Shown here: one piece after another, positions 29,739 to 38,528 of the stretch
Layout of the letters: the number at the start of each line of letters is the position of its first letter
Numbering within the stretch: position 1 is the first letter of the stretch
DNA from: an uncultured Clostridia bacterium
Lineage (GTDB): Bacteria > Bacillota > Clostridia > Oscillospirales > Acutalibacteraceae
NCBI GenBank assembly: GCA_937880805.1
Contig: CALGRR010000071.1
Span: forward strand, 1 to 38,528
DNA length: 38,528 bases
Direction: 5' to 3'
Notes under the pieces: model-generated
The model's database searches: none
What the model was told of the DNA's origin: nothing
What the model saw: the letters and a program-made list of their open reading frames with translations, nothing else
Made by a program: the position numbers and the translations under genes

Positions 29739-30412
29739 AGTTTAATCTCAAGAAGCTTTAAAATTGCCTCGAAAACCTTATCGGATATTGATTCGATGGG
29801 CAGAGGCTCACCGTTTTCGCCGCAAACAATCCTTGTCCATCCAAGCTTTTTGCAGGCGTAATCTGCTGCTTCACGGCATTTATTTAAATAATCAACATTC
29901 TTTTCGTGAATATCTTTCTTTGAATCATCGCCGTTATATCGGCTTGTCATAAGCTTCTGCGAAACCTCAACGGGCATATCAAGATAAATAACTGCATCAG
30001 GCTTCGGAATTCCCATTTTATTATATTCAAAATCTTCAAGCCATTCAAGGTATGAATCCCACTCAGCTTTATCTGTCTTGGTTAACTGGTGATAAGCATT
30101 TGAGGTTGTGTATCTGTCGGCAAGAAAAACCTCTCCGTTAAGATATGCTTCTTTCCAGTAACAGTTATAGCTTACATATCTGTCAACAGCAAAAAATGAT
30201 GATGCAGCATAAGCGTTGACATCAGAAGGGTCACTTCCGAATCTGCCTGATAAATACATCTTAACAAGGTCACACGCAGGGTCATCATAATTGGGGAGTT
30301 TAATAAAATTAACCTTTATATTTATTTCTGCAAGCCTTTTCTTAAGAAGCTCCTCCTGGGTTGATTTTCCGCTTCCGTCAAGACCTTCAATAACTATAAG
30401 TTTACCCTTCAT
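29735..30412 (-). CDS. tmk: Thymidylate kinase
   Basis: 225 aa. Phosphorylates dTMP to dTDP. P-loop EGLDGSGKST at residues 9-18; the DR-motif FLADRYTTSN near 100; the LID region SRYNGDDSKKDIHEKN. Slightly longer than the 205-215 aa typical of the family, and the pattern (LPNYDDPACDLVKMYLSG, YASSFFAVDRYVSY) suits the Clostridia thymidylate kinase-like subgroup. The ATG at 30412 is chosen over a TTG at 30424; the ribosome site is weak (GGTTAAG). First gene of a long minus-strand operon. Confidence 0.9.
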   Translation of the reverse strand: MKGKLIVIEGLDGSGKSTQEELLKKRLAEINIKVNFIKLPNYDDPACDLVKMYLSGRFGSDPSDVNAYAASSFFAVDRYVSYNCYWKEAYLNGEVFLADRYTTSNAYHQLTKTDKAEWDSYLEWLEDFEYNKMGIPKPDAVIYLDMPVEVSQKLMTSRYNGDDSKKDIHEKNVDYLNKCREAADYACKKLGWTRIVCGENGEPLPIESISDKVFEAILKLLEIKL

Positions 30413-30485
30413 AATCTTAACCAACTTTTTACAAAATTTTCAATAAAATATTATATCAAATAAATAATTCTATTTCAAGCCTTTA

Positions 30486-32714
30486 TTATCTTGTTTTACG
30501 CAGCCTTAAAGAATTGCTTACAACCGTTACGGAGCTCAATGACATTGCAGCTGCACCTATCATAGGATTAAGAAGAGGCCCTCCGAACGGATAGAGCAAG
30601 CCTGCCGCAACCGGAATGCAAATGCAGTTATATGCAAAAGCCCAGAAAAGATTCTGCCTGATAATTTTCATTGTTCTTCTGCTGATTTTCAATGCAGACA
30701 AAACGCCCGATAAATCTCCGCCCATAAGAACAATATCTGCCGATTCAATCGCAATATCCGTTCCGCTGCCTATTGCGATACCAACATCCGCAGCAGCAAG
30801 AGAAGGTGCATCGTTGATTCCGTCACCAACCATAACAACCTTTTTGCCTTCGTTTCTGAGCTTGTTAACAACATTAAGCTTATCATCAGGCATAAGCTCC
30901 GCATAAACTTCTTCAATACCCGCTTTTTCTGCAACCGCCTTTGCAGTTTTTGAATTATCACCGGTAAGCATAACTGTTTTAATTCCGAGAGATTTAATTG
31001 AATTCAGAATCTCTGATGTTCCTTCTTTAATCGAATCCGAAACAGCTGCGGCTGCAGCAAGAACACCGTTAACCGCCATAAAAACAGCCGTTTCGCCAAT
31101 GGATGAAACCTTTTCAGAAAACCCCGATGCCATATACATATCAACACCGTTTTTTGAAAGAAGCTTTGCATTTCCGCATATTATTTTTTTGCCGTCAACA
31201 ACACAATCAAGACCCATTCCGGTTAAGGAATTAAACTCGCTGCATTCTTTTATCGCAACATTTTTTTCTTCACAGTATTGCAAAACTGCCAGTGCAAGAG
31301 GATGTCCGCTTTTGATTTCGGCACTTGCAATCAAAGTTAACACTTCATTTTCGGAAAAGCCGTTAAAACATCTGAAGTCCGAAACGGCGGGTTTTCCGCT
31401 TGTTATTGTTCCTGTTTTATCAAATATAACCGTATCAATCTGTGAAAGACGCTCCAATGCTTCACCGTTTTTAATCAGCAGACCCTTTGATGCACTGCTT
31501 CCCATTGAAACTGTAAGAGCTGTTGGCGTTGCAAGCCCCAGCGAACAAGGGCAGGCAATAACAAGAACGCAAACAAAAATCTTTATTGCAAATGAGGGTG
31601 ATTCGCCCGCAAACAGCCAAATCAAAGCAGCCGCAGCGGCAATAACAATAACAGCAGGCACAAAGACGGAGGCAATTTTATTGGCAAGATTTGCAATCGG
31701 TGCTTTTGTTGTTTGAGCAAGGCTGACATATTCGGCGATTTTTGCAGGTACGGATGATGATATATCTGCAGTTACCTCAAACTGAATATATCCGTTATTG
31801 TTGAGTGTTCCGCCGAAAACATCATTTCCTACATTCTTTTCAACGGGCATACTTTCACCCGTAAGCATAGATTCATCGGCAATGCAATGACCGCTGATTA
31901 TTTTGCCGTCAACCGGAATTGTCATTCCCGATTTAACCGCCACAATATCTCCAACCTTAAGCGTTGAAGATGAAACCTCTTTTTCTTTGCCGTCAACAAT
32001 TACGGTTGCAGTATCGGGTGATAAATCAAGCAATTTTTCAACTGCGGAATTTGTTTTTTTCTTGCTGAAGGATTCAAGGTATCTGCCGATAAGAATAAAG
32101 GTCAGAATAAGTCCTGCAGATTCAAAATAAAGCTGATGAATATAGCTTGAATCGCCGTTTATTATTTTAATCAGAGAGTAAATACTGTAAGCAAACGAAA
32201 CTGCCGAACCCATAGATACCAGCGTGTCCATATTCACATTTTTATGAAAAGCCGCTTTAATTGCATTCTTGAATATTTCAAATCCGCTGATCAAGACGGG
32301 AACACAGAAAACAAGCTGAGTCAAAGCATATGCAGAAGGGTTAAACGCAGGGTCTATCAATTCGGGAAGCGGTGCTCCAAACATATGACCCATTGAAACA
32401 TAAAAAAGAGGAAGAGCAAATAAAACCGAAAAAATCAGTCTTCTTTTTGCATTTAATGTGTCTTTTTCCGCTTTCTGTTTTATCTGAGCCCGTTCTTTAT
32501 TTTCGGGAAGCGAGCCTTTAAATCCTGCGTTATTTACAGCCTCAATCATTTCGTCTGTTCCGATTAATGCTTCGTCAAAATATATAAGGGCATTGCCTGC
32601 GGTAAGATTAACGCTCACGCTTTCAATGCCCTTAAGCTTTCCCACCGATTTTTCAACTGCCGCCGAACAAGCGGCACAATGCATTCCTTCAATATTCAAA
32701 ACAATTTTATTCAT
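30486..32714 (-). CDS. copA: Copper-exporting P1B-type ATPase
   Basis: 742 aa. N-terminal metal-binding domain with GMHCAAC (C13, C16); eight membrane helices; actuator domain LTGESMPVEK; CPC in ACPCSLGLATPTAL; phosphorylation motif FDKTGTIT; SGHPLALAV; MVGDGINDAP. The YN pair in FAYNCICIPVAAG and MSLSSVTVVSNSL in the last helices define the P1B-1 Cu(I) class, so export of monovalent copper from the cytoplasm is well supported. GAGGTGA ribosome site. A 10 bp inverted repeat spans the promoter and start codon (see 32712-32740). Confidence 0.94.
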   Translation of the reverse strand: MNKIVLNIEGMHCAACSAAVEKSVGKLKGIESVSVNLTAGNALIYFDEALIGTDEMIEAVNNAGFKGSLPENKERAQIKQKAEKDTLNAKRRLIFSVLFALPLFYVSMGHMFGAPLPELIDPAFNPSAYALTQLVFCVPVLISGFEIFKNAIKAAFHKNVNMDTLVSMGSAVSFAYSIYSLIKIINGDSSYIHQLYFESAGLILTFILIGRYLESFSKKKTNSAVEKLLDLSPDTATVIVDGKEKEVSSSTLKVGDIVAVKSGMTIPVDGKIISGHCIADESMLTGESMPVEKNVGNDVFGGTLNNNGYIQFEVTADISSSVPAKIAEYVSLAQTTKAPIANLANKIASVFVPAVIVIAAAAALIWLFAGESPSFAIKIFVCVLVIACPCSLGLATPTALTVSMGSSASKGLLIKNGEALERLSQIDTVIFDKTGTITSGKPAVSDFRCFNGFSENEVLTLIASAEIKSGHPLALAVLQYCEEKNVAIKECSEFNSLTGMGLDCVVDGKKIICGNAKLLSKNGVDMYMASGFSEKVSSIGETAVFMAVNGVLAAAAAVSDSIKEGTSEILNSIKSLGIKTVMLTGDNSKTAKAVAEKAGIEEVYAELMPDDKLNVVNKLRNEGKKVVMVGDGINDAPSLAAADVGIAIGSGTDIAIESADIVLMGGDLSGVLSALKISRRTMKIIRQNLFWAFAYNCICIPVAAGLLYPFGGPLLNPMIGAAAMSLSSVTVVSNSLRLRKTR

Positions 32715-32740
32715 ATAATCACCTCAAAGATGATTATATG
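32712..32740 (-). promoter_or_regulatory. Inverted repeat over copA promoter and start codon
   Basis: Perfect 10 bp arms CATATAATCA (32712-32721) and TGATTATATG (32731-32740) around 9 nt. On the minus strand the upstream arm contains TATAAT, a likely -10 box, while the downstream arm ends in the copA ATG; the centre holds the GAGG ribosome site. It looks like a repressor operator. It does not match the CopY consensus TACANNTGTA. Confidence 0.6.
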
Positions 32741-32774
32741 TTATCACAAATCAGCTAAAAAAACAACAAAAATC

Positions 32775-33353
32775 TTATATTTCAGTTAATATGGGTTGTA
32801 TTTGCAAACCATTCAATGCAGCTTCTGCAGAAGCTGCTGTTTTTGAAAAATCGGCAACAACAGAACGGGTTTTATTTATAGGCGAATCCTGTCTCATCGG
32901 AACAAAATAGATGTTTTTGGTGTTAAGAAGTTTTCCGATATTTGCTGCTGAAGCAGTTAAAGCATCATTGCTTGAAACCGCAATAAGAAGAGGTTTTTCG
33001 TTTCTCAAATGAGCTTTGGCAGCAAGCGTAACCGGAGTATCGGTTATGCCGTTTGCAAGCTTTCCGAGAGTGTTGCCCGTGCAGGGCTCAATAATAAGCA
33101 AATCAAGCAGATTTTTGGGACCTATAGGCTCGGCATCAAATATTGATGCAATTATTTTTTTGCCGCAAAGCTTTTCAATTCTTTCAATATGCTCCTCGGC
33201 TTTTCCGAAACGGGTGCTTATTGAATAAGCATTGAATGACATTATCGGAAAAACATCAGCACCCATTTCAGCCAACACTTCAATTTGCTTTATCGCCTGA
33301 GAAAAAGTGCAGAATGAACCGCAAAGAGCAAAGCCTATTCTTTTATTATTCAT
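32775..33353 (-). CDS. spoVFB: Dipicolinate synthase subunit B
   Basis: 192 aa flavoprotein-type subunit of dipicolinate synthase, which makes the Ca-DPA stored in spores. Typical stretches: RIGFALCGSFCTFSQAI at the N-terminus, VFPIMSFNAYSISTRFG, LIIEPCTGNTLGKLANGITDTPVTLAAKAHLRN and PLLIAVSSNDALTASAANIG. The ATG overlaps the spoVFA end by 8 bp, with GGAGGAGGG upstream, so the two subunits are co-translated. Expressed in the mother cell in related organisms (by SigK). Confidence 0.94.
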   Translation of the reverse strand: MNNKRIGFALCGSFCTFSQAIKQIEVLAEMGADVFPIMSFNAYSISTRFGKAEEHIERIEKLCGKKIIASIFDAEPIGPKNLLDLLIIEPCTGNTLGKLANGITDTPVTLAAKAHLRNEKPLLIAVSSNDALTASAANIGKLLNTKNIYFVPMRQDSPINKTRSVVADFSKTAASAEAALNGLQIQPILTEI

Positions 33354-34209
33354 AGCCCTCCTCCTTTAAAATGTTCATTATGCCCACAGAAATAATCTCG
33401 CCCGCTGTTTTGGGTGCTGTTTTACCCGGAAGCGAAGGGCATTGCAATGCTTTGATTCCGTAATCCTCGGCTGCCGCAAAATCAGTTCCGTACGGAGCAG
33501 AAGCAACATCAATGATTATGCATTTACTGCTGAGCCTTTTAAGTATATCGCGGTTTATTACCAGCGACGGAACTGTGTTAATAATAACATCAAATTTATC
33601 GGCGATTGAATAAAAATCTTTTATCAGACAGCCGTTAATACCGTTGGAATGAGCAAATGCTATATCTGAATATTTTCTTACGCAAACCGTTACATTGGCA
33701 CCGAGAGATTTGAGCGTTGAAGAAGTGAGCTTACCCGTTTTTCCGTAGCCGAAAACGGCACAGTTGCTTGAATGAACGGTAAAATCAACATTATCAAAAA
33801 TTGTTTTAAGTATTCCCTGAACCGTGGGAATGCTGTTAAGAATGCTGACCTCGTCCCGTCTGAAATAATCAAACACTTTCGGATTATTCTTTAAAAGTTT
33901 ATTCATTGTTGAATTGCTGAGCATACCGGCAAATACTAACTGGTCACTTTTTAATATGCCGGCAACATCATCAATAGTTTCTTTTATCGGATAAAATGAA
34001 AAAATCTTTTTGCCGTCTTTAGTCAGCGGAAGCGGCAAAATTATTGCCTCTGACCGCATAACTGCGGAAGTAAAAGTTTCATTTTCTGTATTTTTATCAT
34101 CAGAAAGACCGTATGTTATAACATTCTTTCCGATATTTCTGAAATAATCTGCAACAAAAAGCTGCCGCTTATCTCCGCCGATTATCAAAAAATCTTTAAT
34201 CTTTTTCAA
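33346..34209 (-). CDS. spoVFA: Dipicolinate synthase subunit A
   Basis: 287 aa NAD(P)-binding subunit of dipicolinate synthase. N-terminal DFLIIGGDKRQLFVADYF, a Rossmann motif CAVFGYGKTGKLTSSTLKSLGANVTVCVR near 155-183, and the C-terminal IIDVASAPYGTDFAAAEDYGIKALQCPSLPGKTAPKTAG, all characteristic of SpoVFA/DpaA. The start is a TTG with a strong GGAGGTG site 5-6 nt upstream. Divergent from murC with a 150 bp intergenic stretch. I saw no convincing SigK box there. Confidence 0.95.
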   Translation of the reverse strand: MKKIKDFLIIGGDKRQLFVADYFRNIGKNVITYGLSDDKNTENETFTSAVMRSEAIILPLPLTKDGKKIFSFYPIKETIDDVAGILKSDQLVFAGMLSNSTMNKLLKNNPKVFDYFRRDEVSILNSIPTVQGILKTIFDNVDFTVHSSNCAVFGYGKTGKLTSSTLKSLGANVTVCVRKYSDIAFAHSNGINGCLIKDFYSIADKFDVIINTVPSLVINRDILKRLSSKCIIIDVASAPYGTDFAAAEDYGIKALQCPSLPGKTAPKTAGEIISVGIMNILKEEGYE

Positions 34210-34323
34210 AATGCCACCTCCAAAGTGTGACCAGTAACAGTTTATGATTTATTAAAACTGATTGCCACTTGCAAAAAATCAATATATTTTTAAATAACCC
34301 TTTATTTTTTATTTTTTGTGTAA

Positions 34324-34329
34324 TATAAT
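34324..34329 (+). promoter_or_regulatory. Possible -10 box of murC
   Basis: TATAAT 33 bp before the murC start codon, in an AT-rich intergenic stretch; the position for a -35 box (34301-34306, TTTATT) is poor. A weak constitutive promoter is possible; AT-richness makes chance matches likely. Confidence 0.35.
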
Positions 34330-34361
34330 AGTTCTTGATACTAACGAAAGGACGATAACCT

Positions 34362-35750
34362 ATGTTTGAAATAGATAAACAGCTCTTATCTGTGAAAAGA
34401 ATTCATTTTATAGGCATAGGCGGCTCGGGAATGTGCCCGCTTGCCGAAATACTTCATCAGAAGGGTTACGTTTTAAGCGGTTCCGATAACAACGAAACTG
34501 ATACTCTTGCGAGAATAAAATCGCTCGGAATTCCCGTTACTCTGGGGCAGAAAGCCGAAAATATCGAAGGTGCGGAAATGATTATTTACACCGCCGCACT
34601 TTTACCCGATAACCCCGAGCTTGTTGCCGCAAAAGCATCTGGAATACCAACTTATGAAAGAAGTAAGCTTCTCGGAGCCGTAACAAGAATTTATCCGAAC
34701 AGCATATGCATAAGCGGCACACACGGCAAAACAACCGCTTGTTCAATGCTTACTCAGGTTCTTATTGAAGCCGATTTTGACCCCACAGCCGTAATCGGCG
34801 GCAAGCTTCCTCTTACCGGCACAAACGGCATTGTCGGCAAAAGCGAGCATATGGTTTGCGAAGCTTGCGAATTTGTTGATACATTTCTTGATTTATCACC
34901 CGATATTGCCGTTGTTCTCAATGTTGACGAAGATCACCTTGATTATTTCAAAACATTTGATAATCTGAAAAAATCCTTCACAAAATTTGTTTCAATGGCA
35001 ACAAAACTGATTATTTATAACGGTGACGATAAAAACACCGAAGATACCGTTGCACCTGCTTCAAAAGAAAACAATAAGCCGGTTATTACATTCGGACTCG
35101 GTGAAGAAAACAATTACCGTGCAGTAAATGTTGAGCTTATAAACGAATATGCTTCGTTTGATGTTATCCGCTTCGGCAAAAAACTCGGAAGAATTAATCT
35201 TTCCGTTCCGGGAATGCACAATGTTTATAACGCTCTTGCAGTTATTGCTTCTGCAATGGAATCAGGTGTATCTTTTGAACAATGCGTTAAAGGGATAGCA
35301 GACTTCAAAGGTGCGGGCAGACGTTTTGAAAAGCTTGCTGAAATAGACGGTATAACAATCGTTGATGACTACGCACATCATCCCAAAGAGCTTGAAGTTA
35401 CACTTAATGCCGCAATGAATATGGGTTATAAAAATGTCTATGCCGTATTCCAGCCCTTCACATATTCAAGAACATCTATACTCTTTGATGAATTTGTAAG
35501 AGTTCTGAAAATACCCGATTACTGTATTATGACTGAAATTATGGGCTCACGTGAGGTTAACACCTACGGAATTTACACCTCACAGCTTGCCGAAAAAATT
35601 CCGGGAAGTGTATGGTTCAACACTTTTGAAGAGGTTGCACAATACGCCGTGGACCACGCAAAAAGCGGAGATCTGATTATTACTCTCGGTTGCGGCGATA
35701 TTTATAAAGCTGCTAAGATAATGATTAAAAAATTAGAGGAAAGGCGGTAA
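34362..35750 (+). CDS. murC: UDP-N-acetylmuramate--L-alanine ligase MurC
   Basis: 462 aa cytoplasmic ligase adding the first L-Ala to UDP-MurNAc in peptidoglycan synthesis. N-terminal Rossmann motif HFIGIGGSGMCPLAEIL (15-31), ATP loop GTHGKTT (119-125), VVLNVDEDHLDYF, NVYNALAVIASAM and the C-terminal VDDYAHHPKELEVTL and VFQPFTYSRT. All Mur ligase marks are intact. AAAGGA precedes the ATG. Followed after 6 nt by a beta-galactosidase gene, an unusual partner for a cell-wall gene. Confidence 0.96.
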   Translation: MFEIDKQLLSVKRIHFIGIGGSGMCPLAEILHQKGYVLSGSDNNETDTLARIKSLGIPVTLGQKAENIEGAEMIIYTAALLPDNPELVAAKASGIPTYERSKLLGAVTRIYPNSICISGTHGKTTACSMLTQVLIEADFDPTAVIGGKLPLTGTNGIVGKSEHMVCEACEFVDTFLDLSPDIAVVLNVDEDHLDYFKTFDNLKKSFTKFVSMATKLIIYNGDDKNTEDTVAPASKENNKPVITFGLGEENNYRAVNVELINEYASFDVIRFGKKLGRINLSVPGMHNVYNALAVIASAMESGVSFEQCVKGIADFKGAGRRFEKLAEIDGITIVDDYAHHPKELEVTLNAAMNMGYKNVYAVFQPFTYSRTSILFDEFVRVLKIPDYCIMTEIMGSREVNTYGIYTSQLAEKIPGSVWFNTFEEVAQYAVDHAKSGDLIITLGCGDIYKAAKIMIKKLEERR

Positions 35751-35756
35751 AAACAA

Positions 35757-38528
35757 ATGAAATACACCATTAACCGTACCAACTACAATGATTTTTCAGT
35801 CTTCGAAATCAACAAGCTCGAAGGCAGAGGCTACGCTATCCCCTATTCTTCAATAGAAACTCTTAAGAAAACTCCGCTGAAAAAGGAACGAACAAGCTCC
35901 GATATGGTAAAAGTTCTTTCGGGCGAATGGGATTTCAAATATTATTCAACAAACAAAAATCTCCCTGAGATTATCGATACGGATGCAACCGAATTCTGCA
36001 AAATAAAGGTTCCTTCAACCTGGCAGAGAACGGGATTTGATTCACCCGCATATATCAACTGCCCCTATGCTTTTGATAATCCACCCCCCTACGTTCCCGA
36101 GGAGCAGCCCGTTGGTGTTTACAGAAAGAAATTCAGCGTTGATGCAACAGACAAAACATATATTATTTCTTTTCTCGGTGTTATTTCCTGCCTTGATTTA
36201 TATGTAAACGGCAAATTCGTCGGCTACAGCGAAGGTGCTCATAACACGGCAGAATTCAACATCACCGAATATCTCACCGAAGGCGAAAACGAGCTCCTTG
36301 CTGTTGTTCACAAATGGTCAAACGGAACATTTCTTGAATGCCAGGATATGTTCAGAGAAAACGGAATTTTCAGAGATGTTCTTCTCTATGAGATGCCGAA
36401 GGTTTATCTTAACGATATTTATTACCGAACAAAAGAAACATCAAAAGGCTGGAATCTCAGCGTTAATTTTGAGCTTGGCGGCGATTCTGAAGGATACTGC
36501 GTTTATACCGAGATTTATGACGGCAAAAAGCTTATAGCCGAAAAATGTGCGGAAGTTTCAAAGGTGAGCTCAGTTGAATTCAGAAATCTTGATGTTGAGA
36601 GCTGGAATGCTGAAATCCCCAAACTTTACACCGCATACACAACACTTTATCTCGGCGAAGAAGAAATAATGACGGTAAGAAACTATATCGGTTTCAAAAC
36701 AGTTAAAATCAAAAAAGACATTTTCACCGTTAACGGAAAGAGAATTAAAATCAAGGGTGTTAACCACCACGATTCGCATTACAAAAACGGCTATGTAATG
36801 AGCTTTGACGATCTTGAAAAAGATATTAAGCTTATGAAATCGCTTAATGTTAATGCTGTGAGAACATCGCACTATCCTCCCGATGCATTATTCAATGTTC
36901 TTTGCGACATTTACGGTCTTTATATAGTTGATGAGGCAGACATAGAAACTCACGGTGTTGCCTGTGAGCCTCATAACAATTTTGACCTTATCAGCCATAA
37001 CCCCGAATGGGCACCGAGATACCTTGACAGAGTTAAGAGAATGTATCTTCGCGACAGAAGCCGTGCAGGTGTTATTATGTGGTCACTCGGCAACGAGGCA
37101 GGCGGATATGCGTGCCAGGATATTTGCTGTGAATATCTTCACGAAGTATGCCCCGAAATTCCCGTGCATTATGAGGGCGTTGTCCGCACCGAAAGACATT
37201 CATATGATGTTGTTTCAGAAATGTATACAAGCCATAGGGATGTTGAAAAAACGGGTAAGCACACAAGAGGCAAAAAGTATACTCCCAAGCCCTTCTTCCT
37301 TTGCGAATATGCACACGCAATGGGCGTAGGTCCCGGCGGACTTGAAGAATACTGGGATATATTCTATAAATACGATAATCTTATGGGCGGATGTATCTGG
37401 GAATGGAGCGATCATTCCGTATATCACCCCAACGGAAAATGGAAGTTTACATACGGCGGCGACCACGGCGAATGGAGACACGACGGCTGCTTCTGTGTTG
37501 ACGGTCTTGTTTATCCCGACAGAAGACTTCACACCGGTGCAAAGGAAATGAAGAATGTTTACCGCCCCGTCAGAGCATCTTATGATGATAAGAAAATAAC
37601 ATTTACCAATACCAACAGATTTAAAAACACATCATATATAACTGCTGTGTGGGAAGTTGTTAAAAACGGAAATATTCTTATCGCCGCAGACGAAATCATT
37701 CTTGATATTGCCCCCGAAGCAAGCAAAACTTTTGATATTGATTTCAAAATGCCCAGGGGTGACTGCGATTGCCACATCAATATTTATTATTATGCAGGCG
37801 ACGAAGAAATTGCTTTTGAGCAAATTGAACTTAAGAATGACTACGAGGTTGAAATCTCAAAGTCAAAAGGCAAGCTTATGCTTACCAACGACGGCGAAAA
37901 GAGCACCGTTGATTTCGGCAACGGAAATATTGTTTTCTCAAATAACAGCGGTATGATTGAAAGCTACACCGTAAACGGCAAGGAAATGATTAACTCCGAC
38001 CCTGCCTTTGCAAAGGGCTTTATTCCCAACATTTACAGAGCATATCTTGATAATGACACCAAATACAGAGACAAGTGGATGGAAGCAGGATATGATGACT
38101 ATGAATGCATCTGCTCGGATTTTGAAATCGAGCTTGAAAAGAACAAGGCAGAGGTTGAAATAACATACAAGCTCAAGAGCAAAAAGACCCGCGGTTATCT
38201 TGCAAAGGTTGAAATAGAATATGAAGTTTATTCAGGCGGCATAACCGAAGTTGAGGCAGAATTCAAGCCTCTTGCAAAGAAGAATCTTGCAGGTCATATG
38301 CCCAGATTCGGTCTTACCCTTGAAATGCCTAAGGAATTCACAAATATTGAATACTACGGTATGGGCCCCGAAGAAAATCTTTGCGACCTTTATGCTCAGG
38401 CAATGGTTGGCGTATATAACACAACTGTTGAAGAGATGCACGAGCCTTATGTTAGACCTCAGGATGCGGGCAACAGATGCAAGGTAAGATACCTTACGGT
38501 TACCGATAATGACGGCGAAGGACTCAAG
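35757..38528 (+). CDS. lacZ: GH2 beta-galactosidase (LacZ-type), 3' end outside window
   Basis: 924 codons visible, open to the window edge; LacZ proteins are usually over 1000 aa. Jelly-roll sugar-binding domain (NPPPYVPEEQPVGVYRKKF), immunoglobulin-like domain, then the TIM barrel with NGKRIKIKGVNHHDSH, VNAVRTSHYPPD, acid/base E447 in MWSLGNEAGG and nucleophile E517 in FFLCEYAHAMG. The beta-sandwich and Bgal_small_N domains follow (FGLTLEMPKEFTNIEYYGMGPEE). No signal peptide, so a cytoplasmic enzyme. The ATG at 35757 lies 6 nt after murC, with AGGCGG about 10 nt upstream. Together with the alpha-galactosidase at the other end it points to use of plant or milk galactosides. Confidence 0.93.
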   Translation, partial: MKYTINRTNYNDFSVFEINKLEGRGYAIPYSSIETLKKTPLKKERTSSDMVKVLSGEWDFKYYSTNKNLPEIIDTDATEFCKIKVPSTWQRTGFDSPAYINCPYAFDNPPPYVPEEQPVGVYRKKFSVDATDKTYIISFLGVISCLDLYVNGKFVGYSEGAHNTAEFNITEYLTEGENELLAVVHKWSNGTFLECQDMFRENGIFRDVLLYEMPKVYLNDIYYRTKETSKGWNLSVNFELGGDSEGYCVYTEIYDGKKLIAEKCAEVSKVSSVEFRNLDVESWNAEIPKLYTAYTTLYLGEEEIMTVRNYIGFKTVKIKKDIFTVNGKRIKIKGVNHHDSHYKNGYVMSFDDLEKDIKLMKSLNVNAVRTSHYPPDALFNVLCDIYGLYIVDEADIETHGVACEPHNNFDLISHNPEWAPRYLDRVKRMYLRDRSRAGVIMWSLGNEAGGYACQDICCEYLHEVCPEIPVHYEGVVRTERHSYDVVSEMYTSHRDVEKTGKHTRGKKYTPKPFFLCEYAHAMGVGPGGLEEYWDIFYKYDNLMGGCIWEWSDHSVYHPNGKWKFTYGGDHGEWRHDGCFCVDGLVYPDRRLHTGAKEMKNVYRPVRASYDDKKITFTNTNRFKNTSYITAVWEVVKNGNILIAADEIILDIAPEASKTFDIDFKMPRGDCDCHINIYYYAGDEEIAFEQIELKNDYEVEISKSKGKLMLTNDGEKSTVDFGNGNIVFSNNSGMIESYTVNGKEMINSDPAFAKGFIPNIYRAYLDNDTKYRDKWMEAGYDDYECICSDFEIELEKNKAEVEITYKLKSKKTRGYLAKVEIEYEVYSGGITEVEAEFKPLAKKNLAGHMPRFGLTLEMPKEFTNIEYYGMGPEENLCDLYAQAMVGVYNTTVEEMHEPYVRPQDAGNRCKVRYLTVTDNDGEGLK

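Noticed and set aside
31099..31716. 205-aa plus-strand frame within copA
   Set aside because: Opposite an intact, motif-complete copA; frame openness follows from copA codon bias.
34210..34361. SigK-type promoter for spoVFA
   Set aside because: A CATAAACTG stretch is present, but no AC-type -35 box at the right distance was found, so no call was made.
1..38528. tRNA and rRNA genes
   Set aside because: No cloverleaf-like sequence with a T-loop motif or rRNA stretch was seen in the intergenic gaps, which are all short; this was by eye, so a covariance search would be needed to be sure.

Overview
The window looks like a chromosome segment of an AT-rich, spore-forming, probably gut-associated member of the Clostridia (Oscillospirales/Ruminococcaceae-like; this placement is inference). 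The evidence is a set of sporulation genes (spoIIM, a cwlD-type amidase, pro-sigK, both dipicolinate synthase subunits), low-GC codon use, strong GGAGG-type ribosome sites with several TTG starts, and alpha- and beta-galactosidases at the two ends. A roughly 6.5 kb filamentous-phage (inovirus-type) prophage is inserted in this otherwise ordinary chromosome.

Layout. 1-2929: a GH36 alpha-galactosidase (-) whose 3' end lies in a run of short palindromes, then divergent spoIIM (+). 2915-3889: a chromosomal Xer-type tyrosine recombinase (-), convergent with spoIIM. 3962-10536: the prophage, bounded by two dif-like sites that share a 16 bp core (3973-3988 and 10520-10535), giving a predicted circular genome of 6547 bp. 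Its minus-strand operon runs from a ssDNA-binding-type protein (9236) through a large adhesin/minor coat protein, small membrane proteins, a 59-aa major coat protein, a small membrane protein, a Zot/pI-type ATPase and a Rep protein to a 68-aa ORF. A divergent plus-strand XRE repressor and membrane protein sit at 9536-10077. Three near-identical operators (9414-9492) cover the promoters between the two transcription units. A cysteine-rich protein at 10186-10485 becomes the last gene of the minus operon once the genome is circularised across attP.

10564-16613: a GME-fold-like protein, radA, cwlD, ruvX, a class A PBP and a DivIVA-like coiled-coil protein, all minus. 16635-19025: a metallophosphoesterase and a sugar phosphate isomerase-like protein (minus). 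19176-19859: pro-sigK (plus) with a SigE-like promoter. 19907-24640: secG, then a GyrA/ParC-like and GyrB/ParE-like topoisomerase pair. 24780-30412: a tight minus-strand run (tmk, GNAT, DJ-1/PfpI, 5-formyl-THF cyclo-ligase, mltG, U32 peptidase, small anchored protein) ending at a strong terminator. 30486-34209: spoVFA, spoVFB and a copper P-type ATPase with a palindrome over its promoter and start. 34362-end: murC and a GH2 beta-galactosidase cut by the window edge (plus).

The most notable system is the inovirus-type prophage. It appears to use the host Xer machinery, because no integrase lies inside its att sites. The rebuilt host site has two perfectly complementary 11 bp arms and lies 72 bp upstream of the host xer start codon. 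The phage has no visible secretin, as expected for a host without an outer membrane.
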